A stretch of DNA of 64,000 nt from Parapedobacter indicus (GCF_900113765.1 NZ_FOQO01000008.1:62001-126000), one strand, 5' to 3'. Positions 8,551-16,826 are shown, numbered from the stretch's first letter. Numbers and translations: made by a program. The notes: a model not told the origin generated them from the sequence alone.

Positions 8551-9114
8551 ATGGATATCCTCACGATCATATCCCGCATTGCGCCCTTACCTTTGGCTTC
8601 AGCGTATCGTCTGGCCGCTATAGCACGTCCCACCGCATTACGCAAAGGTCACTTACTTTTCCGGGCCGAGCGGTTGGAACGTGATATTTACCTCCTTTCT
8701 CAAGGACTTGCCCGTGTCTATTATCACCATCGTGCGAATGACGTGACCTTATGCTTCGGGATGGAAGGCGATGCGCTAATCTCACTGCGAAGTTACATTC
8801 AGGATACTCCAGGTTATGAAAATATCGAACTACTGGAGAACAGTGAATTATATGGCTTGAAAACAGCCGATTTGCGTCGATTATATTCCAGTGATATCCA
8901 TATTGCAAACTGGGGAAGGAAACTGGCCGAACAAGAATTGATAAAGACAGAAGAAAGATTGATGTCTCGACAATTCAAAACAGCCGCCGAGCGTTATAAC
9001 GAGCTCCTAAAAAATCAGCCGAATCTTTTACAGCGTGTTCAACTGGGACACATTGCATCATACCTGGGCATCAGTCAGGTCACGTTGAGTCGTATCCGTG
9101 CCGAAATCAGGTAA
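8551..9114 (+). CDS. Crp/Fnr-family regulator with cyclic-nucleotide-binding-like domain
   Basis: 187 residues: an N-terminal cNMP-binding beta-roll (about 1-120) and a C-terminal region containing QLGHIASYLGISQVTLSRIRAEI, a normal helix-turn-helix end. This is the short Crp-like type very abundant in Bacteroidota, where the beta-roll often lacks true cAMP ligands, so the effector is unknown. It lies 10 bases after lpxH and 81 bases before the SMR exporter; control of the exporter is possible but not shown. Confidence 0.88.
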   Translation: MDILTIISRIAPLPLASAYRLAAIARPTALRKGHLLFRAERLERDIYLLSQGLARVYYHHRANDVTLCFGMEGDALISLRSYIQDTPGYENIELLENSELYGLKTADLRRLYSSDIHIANWGRKLAEQELIKTEERLMSRQFKTAAERYNELLKNQPNLLQRVQLGHIASYLGISQVTLSRIRAEIR

Positions 9115-9195
9115 AACCATTTTTTATCATTTGTAAAAAATTGAAAGCCTTACAATACGGATATTTGCACGAGGAAAATAACCCACAAGTTTGTT

Positions 9196-9525
9196 ATGAA
9201 TTGGATCATCTTGATTATTGCCGGTTTGTTTGAAGTAGGATTTACGACAAGCCTCGGCAAAGCAAAAACCACCACCGGTATGGAATCTATGTGGTGGTAC
9301 GCCAGCTTCGCCATTTGCCTTACGCTAAGTATGGGTTTATTAATACGCGCTACTCAAACGTTGCCACTCGGCACCGCCTACGCGGTATGGACCGGCATCG
9401 GCGCTGTCGGTACGGTATTAATTGGCATTATCTTTTTTAAAGAACCAGCTACCTTGTGGCGTGTCGTCTTTATCACCACCCTGATTGGCTCAATAATCGG
9501 CCTCAAGGCGGTGTCGCCGCATTGA
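9196..9525 (+). CDS. sugE: Small multidrug resistance protein, Gdx/SugE subtype
   Basis: 109-residue inner-membrane exporter with four transmembrane helices, working as a dual-topology dimer. The essential glutamate is E13 (MNWIILIIAGLFEVGF), and the central GTAYAVWTGIGAVGTV and C-terminal SIIGLK stretches match the SugE branch, now known as proton-coupled guanidinium exporters (Gdx), rather than EmrE. By eye I see no convincing guanidine riboswitch in the 81-base leader. Role: export of guanidinium or small quaternary cations. Confidence 0.88.
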   Translation: MNWIILIIAGLFEVGFTTSLGKAKTTTGMESMWWYASFAICLTLSMGLLIRATQTLPLGTAYAVWTGIGAVGTVLIGIIFFKEPATLWRVVFITTLIGSIIGLKAVSPH

Positions 9526-9571
9526 TATCGTACCCCAACTTTTTACATCCAAAAAAACCGGTAAAAAAGCG

Positions 9572-9579
9572 TATTTTTG
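9572..9579 (+). promoter_or_regulatory. -7 promoter element of prfA
   Basis: TATTTTTG, a TAnnTTTG match, 17 bases upstream of the prfA ATG at 9597. No clear -33 TTG. Confidence 0.45.
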
Positions 9580-9596
9580 TGCACAGGTAACAAGTT

Positions 9597-10670
9597 ATGC
9601 TAGAAAAATTAAAAGCCATAAAAGACCGGTGGGAAGAGGTGGAACGCGAATTAAGCAGCCCTGAAGCCATCAATGATATGAAACGATTTGCCCAGCTCAA
9701 CAAAGAATACAAAGATCTCGGCAAGATCGTAGACCAATACCATATTTACAAAAATATGGTCAGCAACATGGAAACCAACAAAGGGATCCTAGCCAACGAA
9801 AAGGACCAGGAATTGCGTGAAATGGCCAAAGAGGAGCTGGATATCCTCCTGGAACAAAAGGAAGCCAAAGAAGAGGAAATCCGGTTAATGCTCATTCCGA
9901 AAGACCCAGAAGATTCCAAAAACGCCATATTGGAGATTCGGGGCGGCACAGGTGGTGACGAGGCGGCCTTATTTGCTGGTGACCTCTATCGGATGTATAC
10001 ACGTTACTTTGAGCAAAAGGCATGGCGCGCTGAAGTAATGGATGTGACAGAGGGCACTGCAGGGGGCTACAAAGAAGTTATTTTGAAAGTGACCGGAGAA
10101 GACGTATATGGCCAGTTGAAATACGAATCGGGTGTACACCGCGTGCAACGTGTCCCCGACACCGAGACACAAGGCCGCGTGCATACATCGGCGGCATCCG
10201 TGGCCGTACTTCCGGAAGCTGAAGAGGTCGATGTAGAAATAAACCCTGCGGACATCGAAATGCAAACCTCCCGCTCGGGTGGGGCAGGCGGCCAGAATGT
10301 AAATAAGGTGGAGACCAAAGTGCAACTTACCCACAAACCCACCGGAATTGTAGTCGTTTGCCAGGTAGAGCGTTCGCAACTGGCCAATCGCGAACTCGCC
10401 ATGGAAATGCTGCGGTCAAAGCTGTATGAACTGGAAGTGCAGAAAAAACATGGAGATATTGCCGCCAAACGGAAGACAATGGTCTCCACGGGCGACCGTT
10501 CTGCCAAGATACGCACCTATAATTATCCACAGGGACGGGTGACCGAACACCGCATCGGATTAACGATGTACAACCTTCCAGCCATTATGGATGGTGATAT
10601 TCAGGGGATTATCGATGCACTCCAATTCGCGGAAAATGCCGAAAAAATGAAGGAAGGCGCAACATTATAA
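9597..10670 (+). CDS. prfA: Peptide chain release factor 1
   Basis: 357-residue RF1, terminating at UAG and UAA. The catalytic GGQ is at residues 231-233 in [11 protein letters not shown], and the stop-codon-reading loop is P187-D-T189 (PxT type), which separates it from RF2 (SPF, the prfB gene at 6638). Length and domain order are normal. No prmC-like methyltransferase, often next to prfA, is found here; the next feature is tRNA-Asp. Confidence 0.97.
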   Translation: MLEKLKAIKDRWEEVERELSSPEAINDMKRFAQLNKEYKDLGKIVDQYHIYKNMVSNMETNKGILANEKDQELREMAKEELDILLEQKEAKEEEIRLMLIPKDPEDSKNAILEIRGGTGGDEAALFAGDLYRMYTRYFEQKAWRAEVMDVTEGTAGGYKEVILKVTGEDVYGQLKYESGVHRVQRVPDTETQGRVHTSAASVAVLPEAEEVDVEINPADIEMQTSRSGGAGGQNVNKVETKVQLTHKPTGIVVVCQVERSQLANRELAMEMLRSKLYELEVQKKHGDIAAKRKTMVSTGDRSAKIRTYNYPQGRVTEHRIGLTMYNLPAIMDGDIQGIIDALQFAENAEKMKEGATL

Positions 10671-10687
10671 ATATTTTAAAATTTTTA

Positions 10688-10717
10688 TTTGCAAATAGCG
10701 AAAACACGCTATATTTG
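10688..10717 (+). promoter_or_regulatory. Promoter of tRNA-Asp
   Basis: TTTG at 10688-10691, an 18-base spacer, then TATATTTG at 10710-10717; predicted start near 10724, just ahead of the tRNA. Confidence 0.55.
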
Positions 10718-10736
10718 CAGTCCCGAAAGGGAAGCA

Positions 10737-10810
10737 GGTTCGGTAGTTCAGCTGGTTAGAATACATGCCTGTCACGCATGGGGTCGCGGGTTCGAGTCCC
10801 GTCCGGACCG
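10737..10810 (+). tRNA. tRNA-Asp (anticodon GTC)
   Basis: 74-base cloverleaf. The acceptor stem pairs GGTTCGG with CCGGACC, with one T-G wobble. The D arm, anticodon loop CTGTCAC (GTC at 10771-10773), T arm GCGGG-TTCGAGT-CCCGT and discriminator G are all present. CCA is not encoded. It is a single gene followed at once by a terminator, and an integrase relic begins 100 bases downstream, making this the probable attachment site of an old integrative element. Confidence 0.97.
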
Positions 10811-10816
10811 CCTCAG

Positions 10817-10854
10817 AAACCTCCTCTAAGATGATTAGAGGGGGTTTTCTTTTC
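10817..10854 (+). terminator. Intrinsic terminator after tRNA-Asp
   Basis: 13-bp stem (10817-10829 with 10835-10847, one T-G wobble), five-base loop GATGA, followed by a T-rich tail. Its position right after the tRNA supports the call. Confidence 0.8.
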
Positions 10855-10863
10855 CAGGGAATG

Positions 10864-10886
10864 AAACTCCCACCAAAACTCCCACC
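10864..10886. repeat. Tandem AAACTCCCACC repeat, candidate integrase arm sites
   Basis: Two perfect 11-base copies at 10864-10874 and 10876-10886, one base apart, between tRNA-Asp and the integrase relic. Short direct repeats at this place are typical arm-type binding sites of tyrosine integrases; the function here is inferred. Confidence 0.4.
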
Positions 10887-10910
10887 GGGTTTTCGGGAAG
10901 TCTGGGAACA

Positions 10911-11351
10911 ATGCTGAAAAATATGGCCACGGCGACAAGGAAATATAAGGAGCCTAAGATCGTCCGGGCCAAACGGGGCTGGTTCATCAAACTGCCCTTC
11001 TTGTGGCCGGAAAACCACCCCTCCCCCAACGGCAAGACCCACAAGGTTTTCGAAATCTCCGGAGGCGTAAACCGGATCCATGACTTGCGGGAACGAGAAG
11101 CGCTGCTGAAGGCCATGCTGAAAGAACTCAAAAGCATGCTCGAAAACGGTTTCGACCCCTTCTTCGAACACGAAGAGCAGGCGTTTGCGGGACAGATTGC
11201 CGAAAAGAAAGGCGAAATCCAGCAAATCGAGCAGGCGGAGCAACATCCGCATGGACATCCGGCGAAAGAAGGCTGGTTGGGTTGGCTTGTGTTTATGCCG
11301 GAATTTTTTGGCATGCCCCGAGCCAATGGCCGAACTTGGTGCCGGAATTAG
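10911..11351 (+). pseudogene. Truncated tyrosine recombinase (integrase) N-terminal fragment
   Basis: The first about 95 residues match the arm-binding N-terminus of Bacteroidota phage/ICE integrases: a positively charged start, RGWFIKLPF, a GGVNR turn, REREALLKAMLKELKSMLENGFDPF. Instead of the SAM-like and catalytic domains (about 300 more residues with R-H-R-Y) the frame goes on for some 50 residues of unrelated-looking sequence (GWLGWLVFMPEFFG...) and stops. No catalytic domain is found downstream on either strand. A start at the in-frame ATG 10923 is equally possible. Placed next to tRNA-Asp, it is the relic of an integrated element whose cargo is probably the AT-rich region that follows. 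Confidence 0.7.
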
Positions 11352-11476
11352 GGCTTCCAGGATGTTATTGAATGTCAGTTTCAGAACCGATAGCGGATTC
11401 TGCCGGACTATCTTTATCGGATTATTGATAAGCCGTGTACGGCTAAATGCCGTAGTGTCTATCGGAAAGCGATCCT

Positions 11477-12568
11477 TTAGCTTAAGATGGAAAGCAATCG
11501 ATAATTGATGTAATAAGTAGTCCGACCTATTTTCTGCGTCCTTAATATATCGCTTTCGACCAGTCTGGAAAGCCAGACCGATGCGGTTTGCCGATGTGCT
11601 ATCCGGTTACGTTCCAGTATTTCAATCTTGACATAGGGCAGGGTGAAAAGAAGTTGCAGCAATTCATGTTTATAGGACGCGCCGAGTACCTCCTTCATGG
11701 ATTTTTCCAACGCTTCCCGCAATCCGAGCATCTCCTTTATCTTAGAGACGGTCAGTTGGGCTGTTTCGGATATGGCCGTAAGCATGTACATAACCCAGTT
11801 TTCCCAGTTCCCCGCTTCAGTTATTTCCCTCAATAACTGGTAATATTCATTTTTGTAACGGACGATATAGGAACTCAGGTAAAGTACCGGATAGTCCAAT
11901 AAACCTTGTTGCACAAGATACAAGGCATTCAATATCCTTCCTGTCCTGCCGTTGCCATCGGCAAAGGGGTGTATCGCTTCGAATTGGTAGTGCAATACCG
12001 CGAGCTTGATCAGCGGATCGGTTTCCCAGGCGGTATCACCATTGATGAAATGTTCAAGTGCGTCCAGTTTTCCACGGATTACGTCTTCACCCGTAGGTGG
12101 TGTGTATATGACTTCGCCATTGATGGCATTTTTCAGTGCGGTGCCGGGGATTTTCCGGATACCGGCATCATTGCGTTTGATGGTCCGGACAATTTCAATC
12201 ATTGTTTTGGTCGTGATCAGGCCATGCCGTTCTTTCATCAGCCCAATACCGGCATAAAGCGCTTCCCTATAACTCAGGACTTCCTTTGCTGCGTGGTTTT
12301 CGACTTTGTCCCCCTCCAATGTTGCCTTATAGAGTTCATCCTGCGTCGTCACTATGTTCTCGATTGCGGAACTGTCCTTGCTTTCCTGTAAAATCAGTGT
12401 ATTTATCAATAATTGCGGATCGGGAAGGCTCTGGCATAGTCCCTTCAATTCGCCTAGGTATCGCGAAGCCTTGGCAACCTGTTTCAAAATGACCGGTGTT
12501 TCCAAATCAACCCCCGATGGGGGTAAATCCGGTAGCTCGTTAAAAGGTATTGTCCTGTTAAAACTCAT
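11477..12568 (-). CDS. Class II Fic-domain protein with C-terminal winged helix
   Basis: 363-residue Fic enzyme, predicted to transfer AMP from ATP onto hydroxyl side chains of target proteins. The catalytic motif HPFADGNGRTGR starts at H200. Upstream, S66-x-x-x-E70-N71 (SSAIEN) fits the class II inhibitory helix (S/T)xxxE(G/N), so activity is probably self-restrained. Residues about 270-363 look like a winged-helix DNA-binding domain (HELLQLLF...HRQTASVWLSRLVESDILRTQKIGRTTYY), as in many bacterial Fic regulators. The frame is intact although neighbours on both sides are broken. Repeated TTCGACAT boxes upstream (12592-12671) could be its own operator. Confidence 0.9.
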   Translation of the reverse strand: MSFNRTIPFNELPDLPPSGVDLETPVILKQVAKASRYLGELKGLCQSLPDPQLLINTLILQESKDSSAIENIVTTQDELYKATLEGDKVENHAAKEVLSYREALYAGIGLMKERHGLITTKTMIEIVRTIKRNDAGIRKIPGTALKNAINGEVIYTPPTGEDVIRGKLDALEHFINGDTAWETDPLIKLAVLHYQFEAIHPFADGNGRTGRILNALYLVQQGLLDYPVLYLSSYIVRYKNEYYQLLREITEAGNWENWVMYMLTAISETAQLTVSKIKEMLGLREALEKSMKEVLGASYKHELLQLLFTLPYVKIEILERNRIAHRQTASVWLSRLVESDILRTQKIGRTTYYINYRLLSILS

Positions 12569-12591
12569 TGAGGGTGATTATTTGGGTTCAA

Positions 12592-12671
12592 TTCGACATA
12601 ACGGAATATTCATGTCGTGCCATTCAACATTAAATCTATTTCATGTCGAAAATATACATAAAATTCGACAT
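12592..12671. promoter_or_regulatory. TTCGACAT box cluster upstream of fic
   Basis: ATTCGACATAA occurs at 12591-12601 and 12663-12673, with an inverted ATGTCGAA at 12643-12650 and a partial CATGTCG at 12611-12617. The 12643/12664 pair is a perfect 8-bp inverted repeat with a 13-base spacer. The cluster starts 23 bases upstream of the fic ATG. Possible operator; the protein that binds it is unknown. Confidence 0.4.
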
Positions 12672-12681
12672 AAACAATTTT

Positions 12682-12855
12682 TTATGCCGAATGCCCACGC
12701 ATTAGAAAGGCACCACCGTAATCGGCCGATAACACGTCAATAAATCCAACTTTTGTATTATTGAAATATCCGGATCGCCCTTCCTGCGCGATGACATAAT
12801 TTAAACAAGAAAACAAACATAACAGTGGAAACAATAGCAAATTAATTTTTTTCAT
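12682..12855 (-). pseudogene. Secreted-protein N-terminal fragment
   Basis: 57 residues beginning MKKINLLLFPLLCLFSCLNY, a clear signal peptide (cleavage probably after VIAQ), followed by about 33 residues and a stop. No recognisable domain. The frame ends close to the fic upstream boxes, and the surroundings hold other broken exported proteins, so truncation is likelier than a genuine mini-protein; a real small secreted peptide cannot be excluded. Confidence 0.4.
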
Positions 12856-13220
12856 ATGGTTGATTGGCTGAACCCGTTCCTTCATATTAAAATTTTTCGC
12901 ATCTAATATGTTTCACATCTATTTATCTAATGTGGCTGCGAAAGTATATTCAGAAATGGGAATAATTTATAAAATGCAACGAAATGAAGAATTATGTATA
13001 CGACCCAATCAGAACTATATTTCGACATTTAATGTTGGAAGATGTAACTCATTCAATGTGGTTCAAAAAAATACATCCTTGTTATGTTTTAGACCAGCTA
13101 CCAAGATTGGTTTTGTAACATTAAACAGGGTGGCTACGTCCTACCAGGTAACTGATAAATCATTGAATTGTTCAAAATCCCAAGAAGAATTCATGTATTA
13201 ACAATTAAAACATAAACATT
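12856..13220. other. AT-rich intergenic stretch, no convincing gene
   Basis: 365 bases, visibly more AT-rich than the flanks. A plus-strand open frame (12908-13201) has no signal peptide, domain or promoter and looks random. The only structure seen is a third TTCGACAT box at 13021-13028. Bases 13016-13040 resemble, on the opposite strand, 12621-12656 upstream of fic. Confidence 0.4.
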
Positions 13221-13630
13221 ATGAATCCCAAGACAGTTAAATACACAATGCTTCTGGTATTATGGGGTTTACTTTCATGCAAGAAGCAAGAAAGCGATTC
13301 CGATTTGCCGTTCTCCCAAACCTGTGATTTTTCGGATTCCGATGTCGAGACAGTTACCAGGTTAACAGGCTCGCTAATTTATACGAATAATATTATGGAT
13401 ATTCCCCCGTCTGCACTTCCTCCCAACGCTGAACATGCGTTTCTCATTCGGTCGGCCGGTCGTTTGCAGATGGTTGTCTGCAACATGCCATCCGATTTCG
13501 AAATGGAGGTTGGGGAATCAAGAAATATAACATTCAGTGCCGTGTTGTAGTGTTTTCAGACGGAATAAGACCTGACGAAACCGATGCTGCTAATACTTGG
13601 ATCGAACTGAGATATTTAAAATTTGAATAA
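13221..13630 (+). pseudogene. Small lipoprotein gene broken by a frameshift
   Basis: Begins MNPKTVKYTMLLVLWGLLSC, a lipoprotein signal with the lipobox Cys in LLSCKK. The first frame stops at 13550, but about 30 further coherent codons ending TWIELRYLKFE continue in another frame to a TAA at 13628-13630. Adding one base after TTC-AG near 13541 would join them (TFS-CRVVVFSDG). The restored protein would be about 136 residues, surface or periplasmic, of unknown function. A single-base assembly error is the alternative, but the neighbours are also damaged. Confidence 0.6.
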
Positions 13631-13670
13631 CCGAAATTTTCGGGACTGAAGATTTGAATTTACTTACAAT

Positions 13671-13828
13671 ATGAAAAGAGTAATTTTGATTGCAACTGCT
13701 GTCCTAGCATTTCAAAACTGGTGGACGATCCTTCCCGAATCTTCAATGGCACCGTCTTTGACTGCAAGTCTCAGTCCTTTGATATCGGTGGGGACTATGA
13801 TAACGCGTTCCAGAGCGTCTATTGGTAG
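13671..13828 (+). pseudogene. Remnant of a small exported protein, internally deleted
   Basis: An ATG at 13671 opens a signal peptide (MKRVILIATAVLAFQ). One base later, in the next frame, a coherent tail runs KLVDDPSRIFNGTVFDCKSQ to VYW and a TAG at 13826-13828. The signal peptide and the tail are in different frames, and the whole is only about 52 residues, so it is read as a shortened, shifted relic. A hairpin follows at 13847. Confidence 0.5.
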
Positions 13829-13846
13829 TCTATTCTAAATTTTAAG

Positions 13847-13876
13847 GAGAAGACCGGTTGGATTATTGGTCTTCTC
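13847..13876 (+). terminator. Hairpin, weak terminator candidate
   Basis: Perfect 9-bp stem GAGAAGACC/GGTCTTCTC with a 12-base loop, just after the relic at 13671-13828. There is no good T-run downstream, so termination is uncertain. Confidence 0.4.
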
Positions 13877-13951
13877 ACTTGTATGACTTGTTTTCGTACC
13901 CTTCACAGTGGCCTTTGTAATAAGAATAATACCGTTTGGCCCGGCCAGTTA

Positions 13952-14440
13952 TTATTTTATAATGACCGTAGGTTCAGACCGGTCTGCGATTTCAATCCCG
14001 TTCAACCAAACCTTTCCAGCGGTAATAGAGCCATTTTTGCTTCTTACTATTTCCGCCTGAATCGTATCCGGTTCGTTGTTCCCGAAAGCGACCAAAGTGG
14101 TTGACACACCATCTCGATCTGTATGATTGATGTCCACAAACACCTTTATGCGGGCGAAATCGTCCCCTTTTTCATTTATGATCATAAAACTTTCGGGGGT
14201 AGTCCAAGTGACTTTCATATACGGGCTTATATTCGCCGTTCTCGAAATAGAGTACATCTATGTCGTCCTCGTCAAACGACCCCGGTGTATCAGGGTCCAA
14301 AAGGTCGTTGCCATCTGCGTCCCTTACAGCGAAAACAACATCGGTGGAAATATGTACAGATTCGGGTTGCTCGGATTTCTGACACATTTCTGACACGATA
14401 CCAACAGCATGGCCACAGATATGATTATCGAAAGTTTCAT
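13952..14440 (-). pseudogene. Lipoprotein gene broken by an 11-bp tandem duplication and a second frameshift
   Basis: The start at 14440 gives MKLSIIISVAMLLVSCQK, a lipoprotein signal. Directly after the lipobox the 11 bases ATTTCTGACAC (plus strand) occur twice in tandem (14375-14385, 14386-14396). Removing one copy restores SCQK-SEQPESVHISTDVVFAV. A second shift near 14217 is needed to reach the C-terminal frame ending DRSEPTVIIK at 13952. The restored protein (about 155 residues) resembles the intact lipoprotein at 16305: both have a DxxGxDLLD stretch early and EIVR/KIVR followed by an LNG/MNG strand near the end. It lies 30 bases after the C10 protease relic, so it may once have been its inhibitor or partner (inference). 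Confidence 0.7.
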
Positions 14441-14470
14441 AACACTATATTTTAAACAATTTTAAGACAA

Positions 14471-15280
14471 TCAAATGGGATTAATGTTATAATACATGCT
14501 GTTTTTGTAGTTGTATGTACCGGGAAAATCATCACGGTATGTGTCCCTATAGTTCTCCACAGTTGGCGCAAACTCACCTATCCGGAACCATCCGTCATGT
14601 TGGCCACCCCACCCCAGTTCATGTGGAAATATGTCGGGTAGGTAACCACATCATTATAAATCCAGGTATCGAAATCTACCTGTATTACTTCGGTATAGCT
14701 GTATTTATAACGATCGAATCCATCGCATACCCACTCGTGGCCATTTTTGTAATAGTTAAAGATAAGGAAATTACCCTGCCTTCCTCCGGATATAAGGAAC
14801 GGCCTGTTATTTTCTGATTTCGGTCATAAAATAATCCGTCGGGTCGGTCGATGTAAATGCCTCAAATTCCCTTTTTGACATGGTATAGCCCAACATATTG
14901 AATCCCAGAACCGTTTTGGTGCCGCCATTTGTCCCTGAACCATCGCAACCCCAATCCATCTCTACGGCATCACCGATGTCACGAAGTAACCGAGATGTTT
15001 CTGCGGACCCCGTAAGATTGGGCATGCTTGCCCAATTGTAACTTGATGGGTGCTGGTGGTAGGCGGCGATTTGTCCGATAGCGGTTGCGACGCAACCCGC
15101 CCATGCCCGTCCGTTGCTTGGAGCACCTGAACCTGTACAAATAAAATTTGGCGCTAAATTGTTATATCCAGTTCCCTGGTTCCATCTCGTCATTACCAAT
15201 TGGGCATGGTATTCTATCTGCACCGTCACAGGATTGATAATATTAATTTCAAATAATATTATTATTAATAACTGAACTAC
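14471..15280 (-). pseudogene. C10-family (streptopain/SpeB-like) cysteine protease, broken
   Basis: Three frames together spell a C10 peptidase domain. The first (to 14807) has the catalytic Cys in WAGCVATAIGQIAAYHQHP. The second has NRPFLISGG, the catalytic His in NGHEWVCDGF, and YFHMNWGG. The third ends EFAPTVENYRD...YYNINPI, stopping at 14471. The first shift lies in an A-run (plus-strand T-run 14810-14813), the second near 14585. The signal peptide and prodomain are absent: the frame opens after a TAA near 15280 with no start. A promoter-like TAGATTTG on this strand (15334-15341) remains upstream. In other Bacteroidota such proteases are secreted and paired with lipoprotein inhibitors. 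Confidence 0.75.
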
Positions 15281-15521
15281 TTATGATAACTCAAAAACTG
15301 AGTTAATCAAATACACTTATTTATTTTACATTTCAAATCTAAATATCAGTTTGTTGCCAAGTGGTGACATAAACAAACAAAGCTGAATCCTTTAACTCCT
15401 AACAATCTTTAATCATGGAAAGCATCAAAAGGTATAAAAAGTTACGGGAATGAGAAAACGGGCTGGAACCTTAATATGGATTATATTAATTTTGTCAGAA
15501 AACAGGATAAGCACATTTGAG

Positions 15522-16166
15522 ATGGACTATGTATCAATAAATTGGAAAAAATCAGCTTTAGTTGTTATCGATATGCAGTATGATTTTGTCTCCCCGATGG
15601 GAGCAAGTCCCATTGAGGGCACTGAAGCTATTTTACCAGAATTAATATGTCTCGCAGACCGTTTCAGATATTATAAACTTCCAATAATACATGTAATCAG
15701 ATTATATAAACCGGATGGTAGTAATGTGGATAACTGTAGACGTATATTGATCGAGTCAGGTAAACGGATTGCCACTGTCGATTCGGATGGTGCGAATATT
15801 ATTTCGGAACTATTGCCCAGCGACCCGGTGCTACCGGATCATTATCGATTGCTTACGGGGGAAGTGCTGAATATCGGGAAACATGACTACGTTCTTTACA
15901 AACCCAGGTGGGGCGCTTTCTACCAAACGCCTCTCGAAGATTTTTTAAGGAAAAAAGGAATTGATTCCGTCATTGTCGCGGGATGTAATTTTCCAAATTG
16001 CCCGAGAACGTCAATTTATGAGGCCAGCGAACGTGATTTTAGAATTGGGGTTGTTGAAGGCACTATTTCGGGGCTGTACAATACGGGGCGAGAGGAATTA
16101 GCAAATATTGGCGTTAATCTCTTCACGTCAGAGGAAATGGATCCTTTGTTAAAGCTTTCGTATTAA
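15522..16166 (+). CDS. Isochorismatase-fold cysteine hydrolase
   Basis: 214-residue Rossmann-type hydrolase of the isochorismatase/nicotinamidase superfamily. The catalytic triad is visible: D17 in VVIDMQYDF, K127 in YKPRWGAF and C155 in VAGCNFPNCPRTS. These enzymes cut amides or enol ethers (nicotinamidase, biuret or N-carbamoyl hydrolases); the substrate cannot be told. The ATG at 15522 is chosen because the family usually starts shortly before the first beta strand and a TAATTTTG promoter element (15487-15494) lies between it and the longer start at 15450. Intact, within the decaying island. Confidence 0.85.
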   Translation: MDYVSINWKKSALVVIDMQYDFVSPMGASPIEGTEAILPELICLADRFRYYKLPIIHVIRLYKPDGSNVDNCRRILIESGKRIATVDSDGANIISELLPSDPVLPDHYRLLTGEVLNIGKHDYVLYKPRWGAFYQTPLEDFLRKKGIDSVIVAGCNFPNCPRTSIYEASERDFRIGVVEGTISGLYNTGREELANIGVNLFTSEEMDPLLKLSY

Positions 16167-16304
16167 TTATCAAATTCATCGGCCGTAATGCCAAAATCCA
16201 AAATATCAGTTGGAGAAATAACTTGGGGCCCGGAATGTTTTCAACTTGGTTTTCGCATATTACGAAGTGCAAGAAATGGTTGATCTTTTTGTCAAAGTCG
16301 CAGA

Positions 16305-16826
16305 TCAATGCAAAACCACGTTTGCTCCTATTTCTTTCTGTCTATCGTTTACCGAGTTCCACACCACTTTACCGTTCATTTTTAATTCCGTACAGTAGAT
16401 CGTTCCGGGGTTCCTGACGATCTTTCCCGCAAACTTGATCGGATCGAGCTGTTCTTTCAATGTAATGACGAGCTCACCAACGTCAGCATTAGCTGGAAAA
16501 TAAAAAAATAATCGATGTCTTGTATGACCTTCATCAGGAGGAAGCAGTAGGATATGTCGCCAAGAAGGATAATTCGATGAAAGAAAATCCGCATCGTGAA
16601 GTCCACTTGTTTCGGCAGTGGTTTTGCTTAGGTTTTCAATGGTTATTTCTGACTTATCTATGTAATTTGTAAGATGGGAATTCTTTCCATCCAATAGATC
16701 TCTGCCCTGCTCATCACCAACGAATACCTGAAATCCCAGGCTGACACCTTTATAAGGATTTATATCTTCCGCCTTTTCACAAGAAAGGACCAAACAAGCA
16801 ACAACTATACCCAGCAACTTTTTCAT
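16305..16826 (-). CDS. Lipoprotein of unknown function
   Basis: 173 residues starting MKKLLGIVVACLVLSCEKAED, a clear lipoprotein signal (lipobox LVLSC). The body looks beta-rich and has no known catalytic motif. It is an intact relative of the broken lipoprotein at 13952 (shared GFQVFVGDEQGRDLLD-like start and KIVRNPGTIYCTELKMNG-like end). The ATG at 16826 is preferred over the longer frame because it places the signal peptide at the N-terminus. Probably anchored in the outer membrane or periplasm. A role beside the C10 protease is speculative. Confidence 0.7.
   Translation of the reverse strand: MKKLLGIVVACLVLSCEKAEDINPYKGVSLGFQVFVGDEQGRDLLDGKNSHLTNYIDKSEITIENLSKTTAETSGLHDADFLSSNYPSWRHILLLPPDEGHTRHRLFFYFPANADVGELVITLKEQLDPIKFAGKIVRNPGTIYCTELKMNGKVVWNSVNDRQKEIGANVVLH

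Noticed and set aside
9115..9195. Guanidine riboswitch (mini-ykkC type) before the Gdx/SugE exporter
   Set aside because: ACGG and ACGA occur, but the flanking bases give only two or so base pairs, so no real stem-loops; the leader is also too short for the class I form.
10835..11326. Cys/Ser-rich open frames on the minus strand
   Set aside because: Antisense to the integrase stump, low-complexity composition typical of a shadow frame.
12908..13201. 97-codon plus-strand open frame
   Set aside because: No signal peptide, domain, promoter or codon pattern; composition looks like random AT-rich sequence.
14515..14817. 100-codon plus-strand open frame
   Set aside because: Antisense to the C-terminal half of the C10 protease relic, which has recognisable catalytic motifs.
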